Assembly (NCBI GenBank): GCA_030068145.1
Contig: JAPJBO010000169.1
Coordinates: 124,001 to 188,000 of the forward strand
Source: Diplonema papillatum
Lineage: Eukaryota > Euglenozoa > Diplonemea > Diplonemida > Diplonemidae
Length of the DNA: 64,000 bases
Direction of reading: 5' to 3'
This document shows, piece after piece, positions 21,298-32,976 of this stretch. Each line of letters begins with the position of its first letter. The stretch's first letter is position 1. Below the pieces are notes generated by a model. That model was given only the letters and a program-made list of their open reading frames with translations, searched no databases and was not told the DNA's origin. Both the position numbers and the translations under genes were made by a program.

Positions 21298-22517
21298 GGC
21301 CGCAGACTCGCCGCTGTGTCACCGTTCGCTGGAAGTCGCGGAAGGCGCACAAATCCGTCGCCTTGCGCAGCTTTTCCGACCCCCCTTCCTCCACACACAC
21401 CCTCCCCTCCTTCAAGGCCTTCTAGCTAGCCGTCGGCCGCAGGCTCGCCAGCCACAGCGTGAACTGCGATCTGCAGAGTGACGGAGACACCCACAGCAAC
21501 AGCGAGGCGACGGACTACGTACCACGTATTTCAAGACTGTTGCTTGTGGCTTTCGTTCTCCAACCAGTTTGTGCCACTGCGCTCTCGGCTCTTTGGACGA
21601 TTCGCACTACTGATCTTGAACGAGCGCGACTGGCGGATCCGCAATCTGGTCTCGTGAGGCTAGCAAGAAATCTTAAAACGTGTAAGAGAAAGAGGTACTC
21701 AAGGAGCATCGAGTCGGCGATTGAACAAAACAAGGAAGAGGGAGAGCGACTGGAGGGGGAGAGAGAGGGAAAGTGACACGTCAGACCGGTGGTGAGATCG
21801 GGAAGATACGTGTGATGACCCAACAGGCTTCGAGCCGGAACTGCCATTTGTGGAATGTCTTCGGTACTATCTCAAGTCCATGTCGGCTGCGACATGGACT
21901 TGTTCCGAAAGCTGTTTTCTCGGTCTGGTCTGGTAAAAGGAGATAGAGAGTTCCTCTCTTATTTCACGTTGTTATGTGATGCAGTACGCTGCCAACTACT
22001 AATTTTTTTAGTACCAACAATGTATTGTTAACACACAAAAAAAGGTAACGTTGGATGAAACCAAGGAACTGTTGAGTCGCAGGTTCGACATGCAGGTGAC
22101 TCCAACCAGAGCAGCAGAAGACCGACAGTGTCAGTATCGTGTGGTGCTCATTCAAGCAAGGGCAACACAATAGGGCTGCGACGAAGCGGGACACACCTTC
22201 GGACACGTTCCCGCCCCCTGTCATCGTATGAATCAATGCACAGGAAGTACGGAGGCGTCTTTTCCCCTGGGGGGGACTGCAGCTCGGTTGGAGGCACAAG
22301 CGATGTCGTCCCTCGCTTTTTCTTGCGGAAAGGGCGGGGAATCTTGGTTGGTGGTGGTTGGTGGCAGAGGGCAACGTTGCAGGACGACCCGAAAAGTGGG
22401 AGAAAAAGGGTCGGTGTGCATTGCTCGGAGACTCCCACATCAAGCCTTCTACAGACGGTTTCTAGAAGAACAGGAGCGGCCGGGCTGGCTGCTGCTGACT
22501 TGACCCTGAGGCGACTC

Positions 22518-23204
22518 TTATCGCCTGTCTTTGTACCATTCAGCGATCTCAGGGATTTCCATCATCCGCTTGATCCACGCAGTGAGGGTCGTGTACTGGT
22601 CAAGGCAGGTAACTGGCACAGGCTCATACATGCCCTTCTGGAACTTGCGCAGGTGCGGTAGCAGCAGGCAGTCGGCGATTGTCGGCTTCTTCCCGCAGAG
22701 GAAGCCGCCGTTCTCGTCGATCATCTGCGAGAAGAACTTCGCGAACTTCGGCAGCGAGTCCTTCACCCACCCTTCGCGCATTTCAGCGATCTTCGCCTTC
22801 CCAACGTCCGTCTTGAGGAACTCGGCATCGTGTCCGTACTTATCTGGGTACAGGGTTATGGAAAAGCAAGGATCCCAATCCTTGGCCATATCTTCGACTA
22901 AACCCATAGCTTCTTCAACCTTCAGGTATTCAGGACCGTTCTGTGGGTACAGAGCTCCCTCGCCGAAGCTCTTGCCAACGTAACGCAGCATGGCTCCGCT
23001 CTGCGCAAATGTCACGTTGTCAATCTTCATGATCGGAAGCTGACCAAACTTGGTCGTCGGCTTGATGGAGAGCCATTCACTCCATGCATTAACTTTGATT
23101 CGCTCATCTTCGAAGGGCACCTTGTTCATCACCAGGGCTAAGCGGATCGGTTCCGCTATGCTTTCGAAGTCAAAGTAGGTAAGTTTGATCTTCGGTGTTG
23201 TCAT
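22518..23204 (-). CDS. Glutathione S-transferase (sigma-like), copy 1
   Basis: Conjugates glutathione to electrophiles or reduces peroxides in the cytosol. Single uninterrupted frame of 228 codons. I take the ATG at 23204 (MTTPKIKLTYFD) because it matches the start of the two paralogues; the 16 codons upstream are basic and unmatched. N-terminal thioredoxin-fold half: catalytic Tyr in LTYFD, AEPIRLAL helix 1, the cis-Pro loop KFGQLPIM, and glutathione-binding QSGAMLRYVGK. C-terminal helical half: PTIADCLLLPHLRKF, with the conserved Asp of the N-capping box. Length is normal for the family. Intronless, unlike neighbouring genes. The copy at 26166 encodes the same protein. Confidence 0.95.
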   Translation of the reverse strand: MTTPKIKLTYFDFESIAEPIRLALVMNKVPFEDERIKVNAWSEWLSIKPTTKFGQLPIMKIDNVTFAQSGAMLRYVGKSFGEGALYPQNGPEYLKVEEAMGLVEDMAKDWDPCFSITLYPDKYGHDAEFLKTDVGKAKIAEMREGWVKDSLPKFAKFFSQMIDENGGFLCGKKPTIADCLLLPHLRKFQKGMYEPVPVTCLDQYTTLTAWIKRMMEIPEIAEWYKDRR

Positions 23205-23252
23205 TTCGTTCGTTTGCTTTGTTTTTCTTTCCCGCTTCCTTGAGTGGTGCAT

Positions 23253-24239
23253 CGTTTTCGACTGTGAGTGTGAGGTTTCCGTGTCAACAGCAATTGGACA
23301 TGGGTCAGTCGGTCCTAAGGCAAGGTGTAATTGCTCGCCTCAAAGCTGCCACTGACGAGCTTGCTCGGACGTGCAGGATTGCCGCAAGGGAATGCGTGGA
23401 CATTCCACAACCCGGATGCAGAGACTATTGTAACAGTTCATTCCGGCGCCTCTTTTCACTTTGAGACGGTTGCGTCTTGCCCGCCCCTACCAGGCGGTGG
23501 TGCGTCCGGGGGTTCACCCGACGCTCACTACACAGTCTGCTGACTTGCTCAGCATTTTGGGAACACTTGTTCTGCCCAGCAATTCTTGGACGGCACGTCT
23601 GAAGTGCCAGCAGTGTTTTTGACATGACATGCTTTGTCATTCACGGCGAACGCCTGCTTTGGCACGCTGGTTTGTTTACAGTAACATCGGTGGTCGACCC
23701 GCGTAAGCGCTTTCATCCCGATGAAGAGATTCCTTGCAAGGCACCATCACCACCGTTCACGAGCACAGGTCTTGATGCGAGGGACATAGGCCGACCATTG
23801 TCCACTGCAAACCACACTGTCGCTGTCAGCTGACTGACTAAGAGTGTAGTCCCGCATCAAGTGCGCCTTTCATGGGCAGCACCCACTACAAGATCTAGCG
23901 TTTCTTGTGGTTTAGAGAGAGATCTCTGAAGGGTTTCAGGGAATAGGCCCCGGCGGAAGAAATGTGAAAACGGGTTTTTGCCTAGAGGCAAGAACAGTCA
24001 CTCACTCGTAAGCCCAGTCCAACTTGTGGTCGTGCGTAGACACGTCTTGAACTACGGAAGATCAGCGGTCTGCTGTAGCACCTCGACATGGCCATTCGAC
24101 GGGCCAGGCCGACTATCGCCCACTAAAGGGTCACACCGTTTTCGTCAGCTGACTTGGAGAGCTTTAGCAACGCTCTATGCCCATCAGTTGTGTAAATTTG
24201 TTGCATTAGTGTGATTGTCAGGCCTGAGCAACGCACTAT
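23253..24239. other. Intergenic part of duplication copy 1; no gene seen
   Basis: Short frames of 70-90 codons on both strands, none with a motif or splice-site pattern. Includes the 23962-24040 segment shared with 9803-9890. The same applies to 26901-27887 in copy 2. Confidence 0.4.
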
Positions 24240-24710
24240 GCACACTCCGTGTCTACGTCACAGCAGATGGAACGCGTCTGTTGCGCCGCCGCGGAGGCGG
24301 CCTACGAGTGGGTGTCGTTGTGGCCTCCCGGCCGGAGCCATCGTTGGATGACCCTTCGCTCGTTTCTTCGCGTTTGCGTCGGTTCGCGCGTCGGATGGAC
24401 GCAGCCGGGGGCTGCGCATTGGGCGGCGTTCGTCGGGCGGGGGTGTTGGCCCGGAGTTGCGGCGTTGGCAGTTGAGTGCGTCGGCGCCGCCGCGCTGGGG
24501 GGGTGCGTTCCTCCGCAGCGCGGCGCCGCACGATCGATCGTTGGTGAGTCTCCCAGGCCGGAGCCGGAGGATTCCTCGCTCGTATTCCCGCGTTTGCGTC
24601 GGAGCCCGCGTCGGGGCGCTGCCGGTGCAGGTTGCAGTCCCGCCGGAGGCGCAGGTGCCTCGTTCTCGTCGTCGGCGTCGTCTGGCCGGTCCCCCGCCCA
24701 TATATAGCAA
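24240..24710. other. GC-rich open block with internal repeat, function unknown
   Basis: About 470 bp of much higher GC, open on both strands for 150-170 codons. An imperfect internal repeat about 220 bp apart is anchored on ggccggagcc and cgcgtttgcgtcgg. Minus frames give Arg/Thr/Pro-rich disordered sequence (RRKREETSEGSSNDGSG); the plus frame gives Ala/Trp/Cys-rich sequence. No domain is recognised. A GC island or promoter region is as likely as an exon. Copy 2 is at 27888-28358. Confidence 0.3.
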
Positions 24711-24925
24711 CGCGTTCTATGCCCATCAGTTGAACAGCACGTCTGATGAAGACCTCAACGCAGCACATTGAGCTCGTCGCTTTGACAACTGATGAAAAGA
24801 GATCAAGGGTAAACCGGGACCAATGGGTCGTACCTCATTCTTTTCGAGCAAAGCATAAGAATGTTTGGATAAAGACAAACCATTGAGATTTACGGAGGAA
24901 ACCAGCGTACGAAGAATAACGAACG

Positions 24926-27900
24926 CCCCACCGGGTCTAGCTGGCGGCCGCAGACTCGCCGCTGTGTCACCGTTCGCTGGAAGTCGCGGAAGGCGCACAA
25001 ATCCGTCGCCTTGCGCAGCTTTTCCGACCCCCCTTCCTCCACACACACCCTCCCCTCCTTCAAGGCCTTCTAGCTAGCCGTCGGCCGCAGGCTCGCCAGC
25101 CACAGCGTGAACTGCGATCTGCAGAGTGACGGAGACACCCACAGCAACAGCGAGGCGACGGACTACGTACCACGTATTTCAAGACTGTTGCTTGTGGCTT
25201 TCGTTCTCCAACCAGTTTGTGCCACTGCGCTCTCGGCTCTTTGGACGATTCGCACTACTGATCTTGAACGAGCGCGACTGGCGGATCCGCAATCTGGTCT
25301 CGTGAGGCTAGCAAGAAATCTTAAAACGTGTAAGAGAAAGAGGTACTCAAGGAGCATCGAGTCGGCGATTGAACAAAACAAGGAAGAGGGAGAGCGACTG
25401 GAGGGGGAGAGAGAGGGAAAGTGACACGTCAGACCGGTGGTGAGATCGGGAAGATACGTGTGATGACCCAACAGGCTTCGAGCCGGAACTGCCATTTGTG
25501 GAATGTCTTCGGTACTATCTCAAGTCCATGTCGGCTGCGACATGGACTTGTTCCGAAAGCTGTTTTCTCGGTCTGGTCTGGTAAAAGGAGATAGAGAGTT
25601 CCTCTCTTATTTCACGTTGTTATGTGATGCAGTACGCTGCCAACTACTAATTTTTTTAGTACCAACAATGTATTGTTAACACACAAAAAAAGGTAACGTT
25701 GGATGAAACCAAGGAACTGTTGAGTCGCAGGTTCGACATGCAGGTGACTCCAACCAGAGCAGCAGAAGACCGACAGTGTCAGTATCGTGTGGTGCTCATT
25801 CAAGCAAGGGCAACACAATAGGGCTGCGACGAAGCGGGACACACCTTCGGACACGTTCCCGCCCCCTGTCATCGTATGAATCAATGCACAGGAAGTACGG
25901 AGACGTCTTTTCCCCTGGGGGGGACTGCAGCTCGGTTGGAGGCACAAGCGATGTCGTCCCTCGCTTTTTCTTGCGGAAAGGGCGGGGAATCTTGGTTGGT
26001 GGTGGTTGGTGGCAGAGGGCAACGTTGCAGGACGACCCGAAAAGTGGGAGAAAAAGGGTCGGTGTGCATTGCTCGGAGACTCCCACATCAAGCCTTCTAC
26101 AGACGGTTTCTAGAAGAACAGGAGCGGCCGGGCTGGCTGCTGCTGACTTGACCCTGAGGCGACTCTTATCGCCTGTCTTTGTACCATTCAGCGATCTCAG
26201 GGATTTCCATCATCCGCTTGATCCACGCAGTGAGGGTCGTGTACTGGTCAAGGCAGGTAACTGGCACAGGCTCATACATGCCCTTCTGGAACTTGCGCAG
26301 GTGCGGTAGCAGCAGGCAGTCGGCGATTGTCGGCTTCTTCCCGCAGAGGAAGCCGCCGTTCTCGTCGATCATCTGCGAGAAGAACTTCGCGAACTTCGGC
26401 AGCGAGTCCTTCACCCACCCTTCGCGCATTTCAGCGATCTTCGCCTTCCCAACGTCCGTCTTGAGGAACTCGGCATCGTGTCCGTACTTATCTGGGTACA
26501 GGGTTATGGAAAAGCAAGGATCCCAATCCTTGGCCATATCTTCGACTAAACCCATAGCTTCTTCAACCTTCAGGTATTCAGGACCGTTCTGTGGGTACAG
26601 AGCTCCCTCGCCGAAGCTCTTGCCAACGTAACGCAGCATGGCTCCGCTCTGCGCAAATGTCACGTTGTCAATCTTCATGATCGGAAGCTGACCAAACTTG
26701 GTCGTCGGCTTGATGGAGAGCCATTCACTCCATGCATTAACTTTGATTCGCTCATCTTCGAAGGGCACCTTGTTCATCACCAGGGCTAAGCGGATCGGTT
26801 CCGCTATGCTTTCGAAGTCAAAGTAGGTAAGTTTGATCTTCGGTGTTGTCATTTCGTTCGTTTGCTTTGTTTTTCTTTCCCGCTTCCTTGAGTGGTGCAT
26901 CGTTTTCGACTGTGAGTGTGAGGTTTCCGTGTCAACAGCAATTGGACATGGGTCAGTCGGTCCTAAGGCAAGGTGTAATTGCTCGCCTCAAAGCTGCCAC
27001 TGACGAGCTTGCTCGGACGTGCAGGATTGCCGCAAGGGAATGCGTGGACATTCCACAACCCGGATGCAGAGACTATTGTAACAGTTCATTCCGGCGCCTC
27101 TTTTCACTTTGAGACGGTTGCGTCTTGCCCGCCCCTACCAGGCGGTGGTGCGTCCGGGGGTTCACCCGACGCTCACTACACAGTCTGCTGACTTGCTCAG
27201 CATTTTGGGAACACTTGTTCTGCCCAGCAATTCTTGGACGGCACGTCTGAAGTGCCAGCAGTGTTTTTGACATGACATGCTTTGTCATTCACGGCGAACG
27301 CCTGCTTTGGCACGCTGGTTTGTTTACAGTAACATCGGTGGTCGACCCGCGTAAGCGCTTTCATCCCGATGAAGAGATTCCTTGCAAGGCACCATCACCA
27401 CCGTTCACGAGCACAGGTCTTGATGCGAGGGACATAGGCCGACCATTGTCCACTGCAAACCACACTGTCGCTGTCAGCTGACTGACTAAGAGTGTAGTCC
27501 CGCATCAAGTGCGCCTTTCATGGGCAGCACCCACTACAAGATCTAGCGTTTCTTGTGGTTTAGAGAGAGATCTCTGAAGGGTTTCAGGGAATAGGCCCCG
27601 GCGGAAGAAATGTGAAAACGGGTTTTTGCCTAGAGGCAAGAACAGTCCCTCACTCGTAAGCCCAGTCCAACTTGTGGTCGTGCGTAGACACGTCTTGAAC
27701 TACGGAAGATCAGCGGTCTGCTGTAGCACCTCGACATGGCCATTCGACGGGCCAGGCCGACTATCGCCCACTAAAGGGTCACACCGTTTTCGTCAGCTGA
27801 CTTGGAGAGCTTTAGCAACGCTCTATGCCCATCAGTTGTGTAAATTTGTTGCATTAGTGTGATTGTCAGGCCTGAGCAACGCACTATGCACACTCCGTGT

Positions 27901-28573
27901 CTACGTCACAGCAGATGGAACGCGTCTGTTGCGCCGCCGCGGAGGCGGCCTACGAGTGGGTGTCGTTGTGGCCTCCCGGCCGGAGCCATCGTTGGATGAC
28001 CCTTCGCTCGTTTCTTCGCGTTTGCGTCGGTTCGCGCGTCGGATGGACGCAGCCGGGGGCTGCGCATTGGGCGGCGTTCGTCGGGCGGGGGTGTTGGCCC
28101 GGAGTTGCGGCGTTGGCAGTTGAGTGCGTCGGCGCCGCCGCGCTGGGGGGGTGCGTTCCTCCGCAGCGCGGCGCCGCACGATCGATCGTTGGTGAGTCTC
28201 CCAGGCTGGAGCCGGAGGATTCCTCGCTCGTATTCCCGCGTTTGCGTCGGAGCCCGCGTCGGGGCGCTGCCGGTGCAGGTTGCAGTCCCGCCGGAGGCGC
28301 AGGTGCCTCGTTCTCGTCGTCGGCGTCGTCTGGCCGGTCCCCCGCCCATATATAGCAACGCGTTCTATGCCCATCAGTTGAACAGCACGTCTGATGAAGA
28401 CCTCAACGCAGCACATTGAGCTCGTCGCTTTGACAACTGATGAAAAGAGATCAAGGGTAAACCGGGACCAATGGGTCGTACCTCATTCTTTTCGAGCAAA
28501 GCATAAGAATGTTTGGATAAAGACAAACCATTGAGATTTACGGAGGAAACCAGCGTACGAAGAATAACGAACG
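24926..28573. repeat. 3,648-bp tandem duplication, copy 2
   Basis: Direct, immediately adjacent copy of 21278-24925. The right junction is gaacg|cacatggg, where the match to copy 1 stops. No microhomology beyond one or two bases at the junctions. Confidence 0.95.
26166..26852 (-). CDS. Glutathione S-transferase (sigma-like), copy 2
   Basis: Same 228-residue product as the gene at 22518-23204, starting at the ATG at 26852. None of the three base differences I found between the two copies falls inside the coding sequence. Promoter-side sequence is also identical, so equal expression would be expected if both copies are real. Confidence 0.95.
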   Translation of the reverse strand: MTTPKIKLTYFDFESIAEPIRLALVMNKVPFEDERIKVNAWSEWLSIKPTTKFGQLPIMKIDNVTFAQSGAMLRYVGKSFGEGALYPQNGPEYLKVEEAMGLVEDMAKDWDPCFSITLYPDKYGHDAEFLKTDVGKAKIAEMREGWVKDSLPKFAKFFSQMIDENGGFLCGKKPTIADCLLLPHLRKFQKGMYEPVPVTCLDQYTTLTAWIKRMMEIPEIAEWYKDRR

Positions 28574-29210
28574 CACATGGGACAAACTATTGCATTTCGC
28601 GTCTACCCGGGGGCTGAAGTGGAGCAGTTGTTCCACCATCTCAAAGTACCCGCCTCCCATAAAGCACGGTTTTACTAGAAACCTTCTGCCTCGGGAAAGC
28701 AACACCCAGAGACCGATGCCTTGTGAGATGAGGTTCTGCAGTTGAAGAAGCTGCCCGGCCGAACAACGAAGCTGCAACAACGAGGCACCAGACGATCGTC
28801 GTCAAGAAAAAAGGACGTTAGGTGTGTGAAACGTGCGCAACGGGGATCCCGTGGGGAAGGCGGGCGTTCTGTGCACCAGCTTACCTGGCAGGTACAGATG
28901 GGTGGGTGGATCACAGTTTTGGTGCTTCCAAACACAGACAACTTTCGTTTAGGTGCTATTGCGGCCGTAGCCAAACCATAGGTGCTGTACTTGATACAGT
29001 AGCGTGCATCTTCAGGGCAGTATAGATATAGGGCACCCTTTGGTCCAGCCTACAATGTACCTATAAGATCGCAGCCAAAAGTGGAAGACATGTGAAAACG
29101 GGAGAGGGAGGGATGCAAAACCTAGCTTGGAGGGGAAGGACGTCCTCTGAGACCCTGCAGATGAAACGCACGAGTTTCAGGAACCAAAACAGCGTTATTC
29201 TTTGCGTTCT

Positions 29211-29215
<5 letters not shown>
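28574..29215. other. No gene recognised
   Basis: Unique sequence between the large duplication and the poly-G element. Frames of up to 99 codons carry no motif. Confidence 0.4.
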
Positions 29216-29289
<74 letters not shown>

Positions 29290-30515
29290 AGGGGGGGTCA
29301 AAAGCTGTCAAAATAGGTCATTTTTTTGGGAACCACATAGGGGCTCCTAAAAGGCAATAAAATTTGGTAAACCGCCCCAGAACCGTATAGAAATGCCTAA
29401 AACATGCTTTTTGGCTGCTGAAGTGCCCCGAAAAGGCCTTTTTACGAGTGCCCAATTTTTGGACTCAGGGTGGACACCGTTTGGTACCGGTGTTCTTCTT
29501 TTTAGGTGACAACCCCAAAAATAGTGACAGCATGAACCGAAGAAGGAAAACAACACTGCCCAAACCTATGTATTTTTACTCAAACGACTTTCCTGAGAGT
29601 TGGGGATGGTGGGCTTCGTAGGAGGCATTGACAAGCGACTCAATGAGGTACGGCTTCGTAACGTGCCGCCCCCTCGAGTCCTTGACGTCAGCGCCAGCTT
29701 TCGTAGTGGCCTGTGTCGTGTAGCGTGCTACCGCAAGCTGCAGATACCCTGCCCTGAGCTGCTATGTCGTGGCAGTCCTATAAATCCACCGCCGAACCTT
29801 TTCGTTCAAGTCCAGTTTTCTATTTTTGTTCAAGCTCAACGTGCGTTGGGGTTAGGTACCAGAGATACACCCCGGTGACCAGTATTGTCCTCCGTGCGTG
29901 TGCAACGCGACCCTTTCGGGGTGGTGTACGAAAGGCGAACTTGAATAAAAGACACTGTCGCGTGCATCCCTTCAACAAAAACGTTGGGATCTGGAAAATC
30001 CCACTACGGATGAGAGCATCTCATTGTTTTTCTCGGAAAGACATCGAACTTTGTGAATATCGCTCCAGCAGAAGTTCGGGGAAGAGCTGCTGCCTGCGGT
30101 GTCAACAACACCTCAGCTTGCGCAAGACTCAGAGAGCCTTTTGGGACGTTGTTAACCATTCAGACGAGCAACGTTCATAACTGCCTTCCTCCTGGGTGTC
30201 GTTTGCCCTTTTGTTGCTTCCATTTGTGGCTGCCTGCACGTGATTGTAGCCTCATCTTTGCATGGTATGAACAGTGAAGCACACACACAGGCAGCTAGCC
30301 GGTACCAAACGGTGTCCACCCTAAAACCATCAACTAATACACCCCCCCCTGGGCCATTTTCCATGAAACTTCCCCCAAAAACACGTTTCCGGGCATTTCT
30401 AAGGCGGGTTGCATGTTTTTCTAGCCTTAAACTGCCGTTAAGTCTATTTTTGACGCAAAAAAAGACCTTTTGACCCCCCCTAGGCCCCCCCCTAGGGCCT
30501 AGGGGGGGGGTTGGG
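29216..30515. mobile_element. Inverted-repeat element with long poly-G end
   Basis: Left end: about 70 G (29216-29288), then taggggggg and tcaaaagctgtcaaaatagg. Right end, read inward from 30513: runs of G with cctagg, then gggtcaaaaggtcttttttt. The arms stay similar for about 230 bp and both contain ggtggacaccgtttggtacc (29470 and inverted 30300). About 0.8 kb lies between them, with no transposase. Exact ends and target duplication are unclear because of the homopolymers. Probably a fold-back, non-autonomous DNA element. Confidence 0.6.
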
Positions 30516-30536
30516 GGAGGACAATCGCGGGCGGGC

Positions 30537-31214
30537 TTACTGCTTGCCTTTGTACCAATCAGCGATCTCGGGGATCTCCATCATCCGCTTGATCCAGTCA
30601 GCAAGGGTCTTGTGTTCGTCAAGGCAGGTTTTGGGAACGTGGTCAATGAAGCCCTTCTGGTACTTGCGCAGGTTCGGCAGCAGCAGGCAGTCGGCGATTG
30701 TCGGCTTCTTCCCGCAGAGGAAGCCTCCGTTCTCGTCGATCATCTGCGAGAAGAACTTCGCGAACTTCGGCAGCGAGTCCTTCACCCACCCTTCGCGCAT
30801 TTCCTTGATCTTCGCCTTCCCAGCGTCCGTCTTGTTGAACTCAGCGTCGTGGCCAAACTTCGATGGCATCATGCCGAGATACAAACACGGAGCCCAGTCC
30901 TTGCCCATGTCCTCGACTAAGCCCATAGCTTCTTCAACCTTCAGGTACTCAGGACCGTTCTGCGGGTACAAAGCTCCCTCGGCGAAGTTCTTGCCGATGT
31001 AACGCAGCATAGCTCCGCTCTGCGCAAACGTCATGTCATCAACCTTCATGATCGGAAGTTGGCCGAACTTGGTCGTCGGCTTGAGCGTTTCCCAGTCCTC
31101 TCTCTTGATGCGGTCATCCTCGAAAGGCACCTTGTTCAACACTAGCGCCAACCGGATCGGTTCTGCCACAGCTTCGATGTCGAAGTACGTAAGCTTGATC
31201 TTAGGCGTCGTCAT
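30537..31214 (-). CDS. Glutathione S-transferase (sigma-like), paralogue 3
   Basis: 225 residues from the ATG at 31214 (MTTPKIKLTYFDIEAVAEP); intronless. Carries the same landmarks as the duplicated pair: catalytic Tyr in LTYFD, KFGQLPIM, QSGAMLRYIGK and PTIADCLLLPNLRKY. It differs mainly in the segment after strand 2 (KREDWETLKPTT in place of KVNAWSEWLSIKPTT) and in the C-terminal substrate-site helices (CLYLGMMPSKFGH). It is much closer to the gene at 32299 than to the duplicated pair. The coding sequence ends about 25 bp from the poly-G element, which forms its 3' flank. Confidence 0.95.
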   Translation of the reverse strand: MTTPKIKLTYFDIEAVAEPIRLALVLNKVPFEDDRIKREDWETLKPTTKFGQLPIMKVDDMTFAQSGAMLRYIGKNFAEGALYPQNGPEYLKVEEAMGLVEDMGKDWAPCLYLGMMPSKFGHDAEFNKTDAGKAKIKEMREGWVKDSLPKFAKFFSQMIDENGGFLCGKKPTIADCLLLPNLRKYQKGFIDHVPKTCLDEHKTLADWIKRMMEIPEIADWYKGKQ

Positions 31215-32298
31215 GTTGCGTCCCTTTTTTGTGTTGCCTCTGGCAGAAGAAATGTACGGACGGTGGGTGGTTGTCCAGGTGCAGAAAGTGCTGGAGAAAG
31301 CATGGGTCAAACTCAAGTGGCTCATGACTCATGTTGGCAGTATACATGGACTTTTCTGAAGTGTCTCTGGGACCACGCTCGGGTTCCGACTTGCTGCGTT
31401 TGAACATGCTCAGGTATCTTGAGAGCATGACGTCGAACACGTACATGACACTAGGTCCTTCGTTTTCGTCGAATGTACTCGGTATTCTGCGTACCACAAG
31501 CACGTACCGGAAAACGCCGTCTGACATTGGGCTCTATCGCATGCTTGAACTCCTCTAGGTGACTGGACTTGGCTCAGACAGATCTTGCACCTTGCATGGT
31601 ACTCGTTCTTGTCTTTGGCAAGACAAAACCAGGACAACGTCACAAGAAAAGAAGCGTGCAGTGCGGAACATGTACGAGGGCAGATAGTGCCGGTTTGCCC
31701 GTTGGCCGGGCGAAAGGCGGGAAAAGGGGAACCGGAGACACGAACACCACAGGTACGGAACAGCAGCGCTTCGCTTGGATGCCTTTCACGAAAACCCGTG
31801 GAGTACACCGCCCCTTTCAGGGGTCATACGCTCAGAACTATTTTTTTTGGAAACGTTTGAACTGGCGTGGGCATATTTTTGCTTTCTGCTTGGGTCCGAC
31901 GGCGGTTAACTTACCTTTGACAATAATCACGAGCTGCCAGAGCTGGGAAATGCCATTTTCCTCATGGGGTGAGCAAACAGGACTTTTCTTCCTTCTTCTG
32001 CGTGTACCCATGTGGGGATCTGAGGTTCGCACGTTTGCATTATTTTTCTTTTGAAAGAAAGGGGGTATTGGGCGTGAGCCGCACTCGTTTGGAGACAGGA
32101 CCAAGTCGGCTTTTTGCAAACATGGTCTCGAAGCGTGCAGCTTTGGGCTGGCAGACTTTCCTCGGTGTGCGAAGACGGTTAGCTCGTTTCGGGAACATAC
32201 ATCTGCCTCACTCCCACTTTGCAAAAATGAAGCAATGGTTTTTTGGGTCTGCAACGTTTCGCCGCAGATGTATGCTTTGAGGCTTGAATGTAACTTGC
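31215..32298. other. Spacer between GST genes; no gene seen
   Basis: About 1.1 kb with frames of up to 160 codons on both strands but no motif. Just upstream of both GST paralogues a related stretch (tctggcagaagaaa... / tctgacagaagaaa..., then cggacggtggg) suggests a shared promoter inherited by duplication. Confidence 0.4.
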
Positions 32299-32976
32299 TT
32301 ACTGCTTGCCTTTGTACCAATCAGCGATCTCGGGGATCTCCATCATCCGCTTGATCCAGTCAGCAAGGGTCTTGTGTTCGTCAAGGCAGGTTTTGGGAAC
32401 GTGGTCAATGAAGCCCTTCTGGTACTTGCGCAGGCTCGGCAGCAGCAGGCAGTCGGCGATTGTCGGCTTCTTCCCGCAGAGGAAGCCTCCGTTCTCGTCG
32501 ATCATCTGCGAGAAGAACTTCGCAAACTTCGGCAGCGAGTCCTTCACCCACGCTTCGCGCAGTTCCTTGATCTTCGCCTTCCCAGCATCTGTCTTGTTGA
32601 AGTCAGCGTCATGACCAAACTTCGATGGCATCATGCCGAGATACAAACACGGAGCCCAGTCCTTAGCCAGGTCCTCGACTAAGCCCATAGCTTCTTCAAC
32701 CTTCAGGTACTCAGGACCGTTCTGCGGGAACAGAGCTCCCTCGGCGAAGTTCTTGCCGATGTAACGCAGCATAGCTCCGCTCTGCGCAAACGTCATGTCA
32801 TCAACCTTCATGGTCGGAAGTTGGCCGAACTTGGTCGTCGGCTTAAGCGTTTCCCAGTCCTCTCTCTTGACGCGGTCATCCTCGAAAGGCACCTTGTTCA
32901 ACACAAGCGCCAACCGAATCGGTTCTGCCACGCCTTCAATGTCGAAGTACGACAGCTTGATCTTAGGTGTTGCCAT
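32299..32976 (-). CDS. Glutathione S-transferase (sigma-like), paralogue 4
   Basis: 225 residues from the ATG at 32976 (MATPKIKLSYFDIEGVAEP); intronless, head-to-tail with paralogue 3. The catalytic Tyr lies in LSYFD, and KFGQLPTM, QSGAMLRYIGK and PTIADCLLLPSLRKY are all present. Only scattered substitutions separate it from paralogue 3, including P-T-M for P-I-M in the cis-Pro loop. The four genes form one minus-strand cluster of about 10 kb. Confidence 0.95.
   Translation of the reverse strand: MATPKIKLSYFDIEGVAEPIRLALVLNKVPFEDDRVKREDWETLKPTTKFGQLPTMKVDDMTFAQSGAMLRYIGKNFAEGALFPQNGPEYLKVEEAMGLVEDLAKDWAPCLYLGMMPSKFGHDADFNKTDAGKAKIKELREAWVKDSLPKFAKFFSQMIDENGGFLCGKKPTIADCLLLPSLRKYQKGFIDHVPKTCLDEHKTLADWIKRMMEIPEIADWYKGKQ

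Larger units (their letters stand above)
21278..24925. repeat. 3,648-bp tandem duplication, copy 1
   Basis: Begins ccccaccgggtctagctggc and ends gaagaataacgaacg; copy 2 follows directly at 24926-28573. I found three base differences (near 22255, 23996 and 24557), so identity is about 99.9%. Each copy carries one GST gene, a GC-rich block and non-coding sequence. It is either very recent or an assembly duplication. Confidence 0.95.

Noticed and set aside
22531..22983. Plus-strand ORFs opposite the GST genes
   Set aside because: Antisense shadows that recur at every GST copy because the coding strand is conserved.
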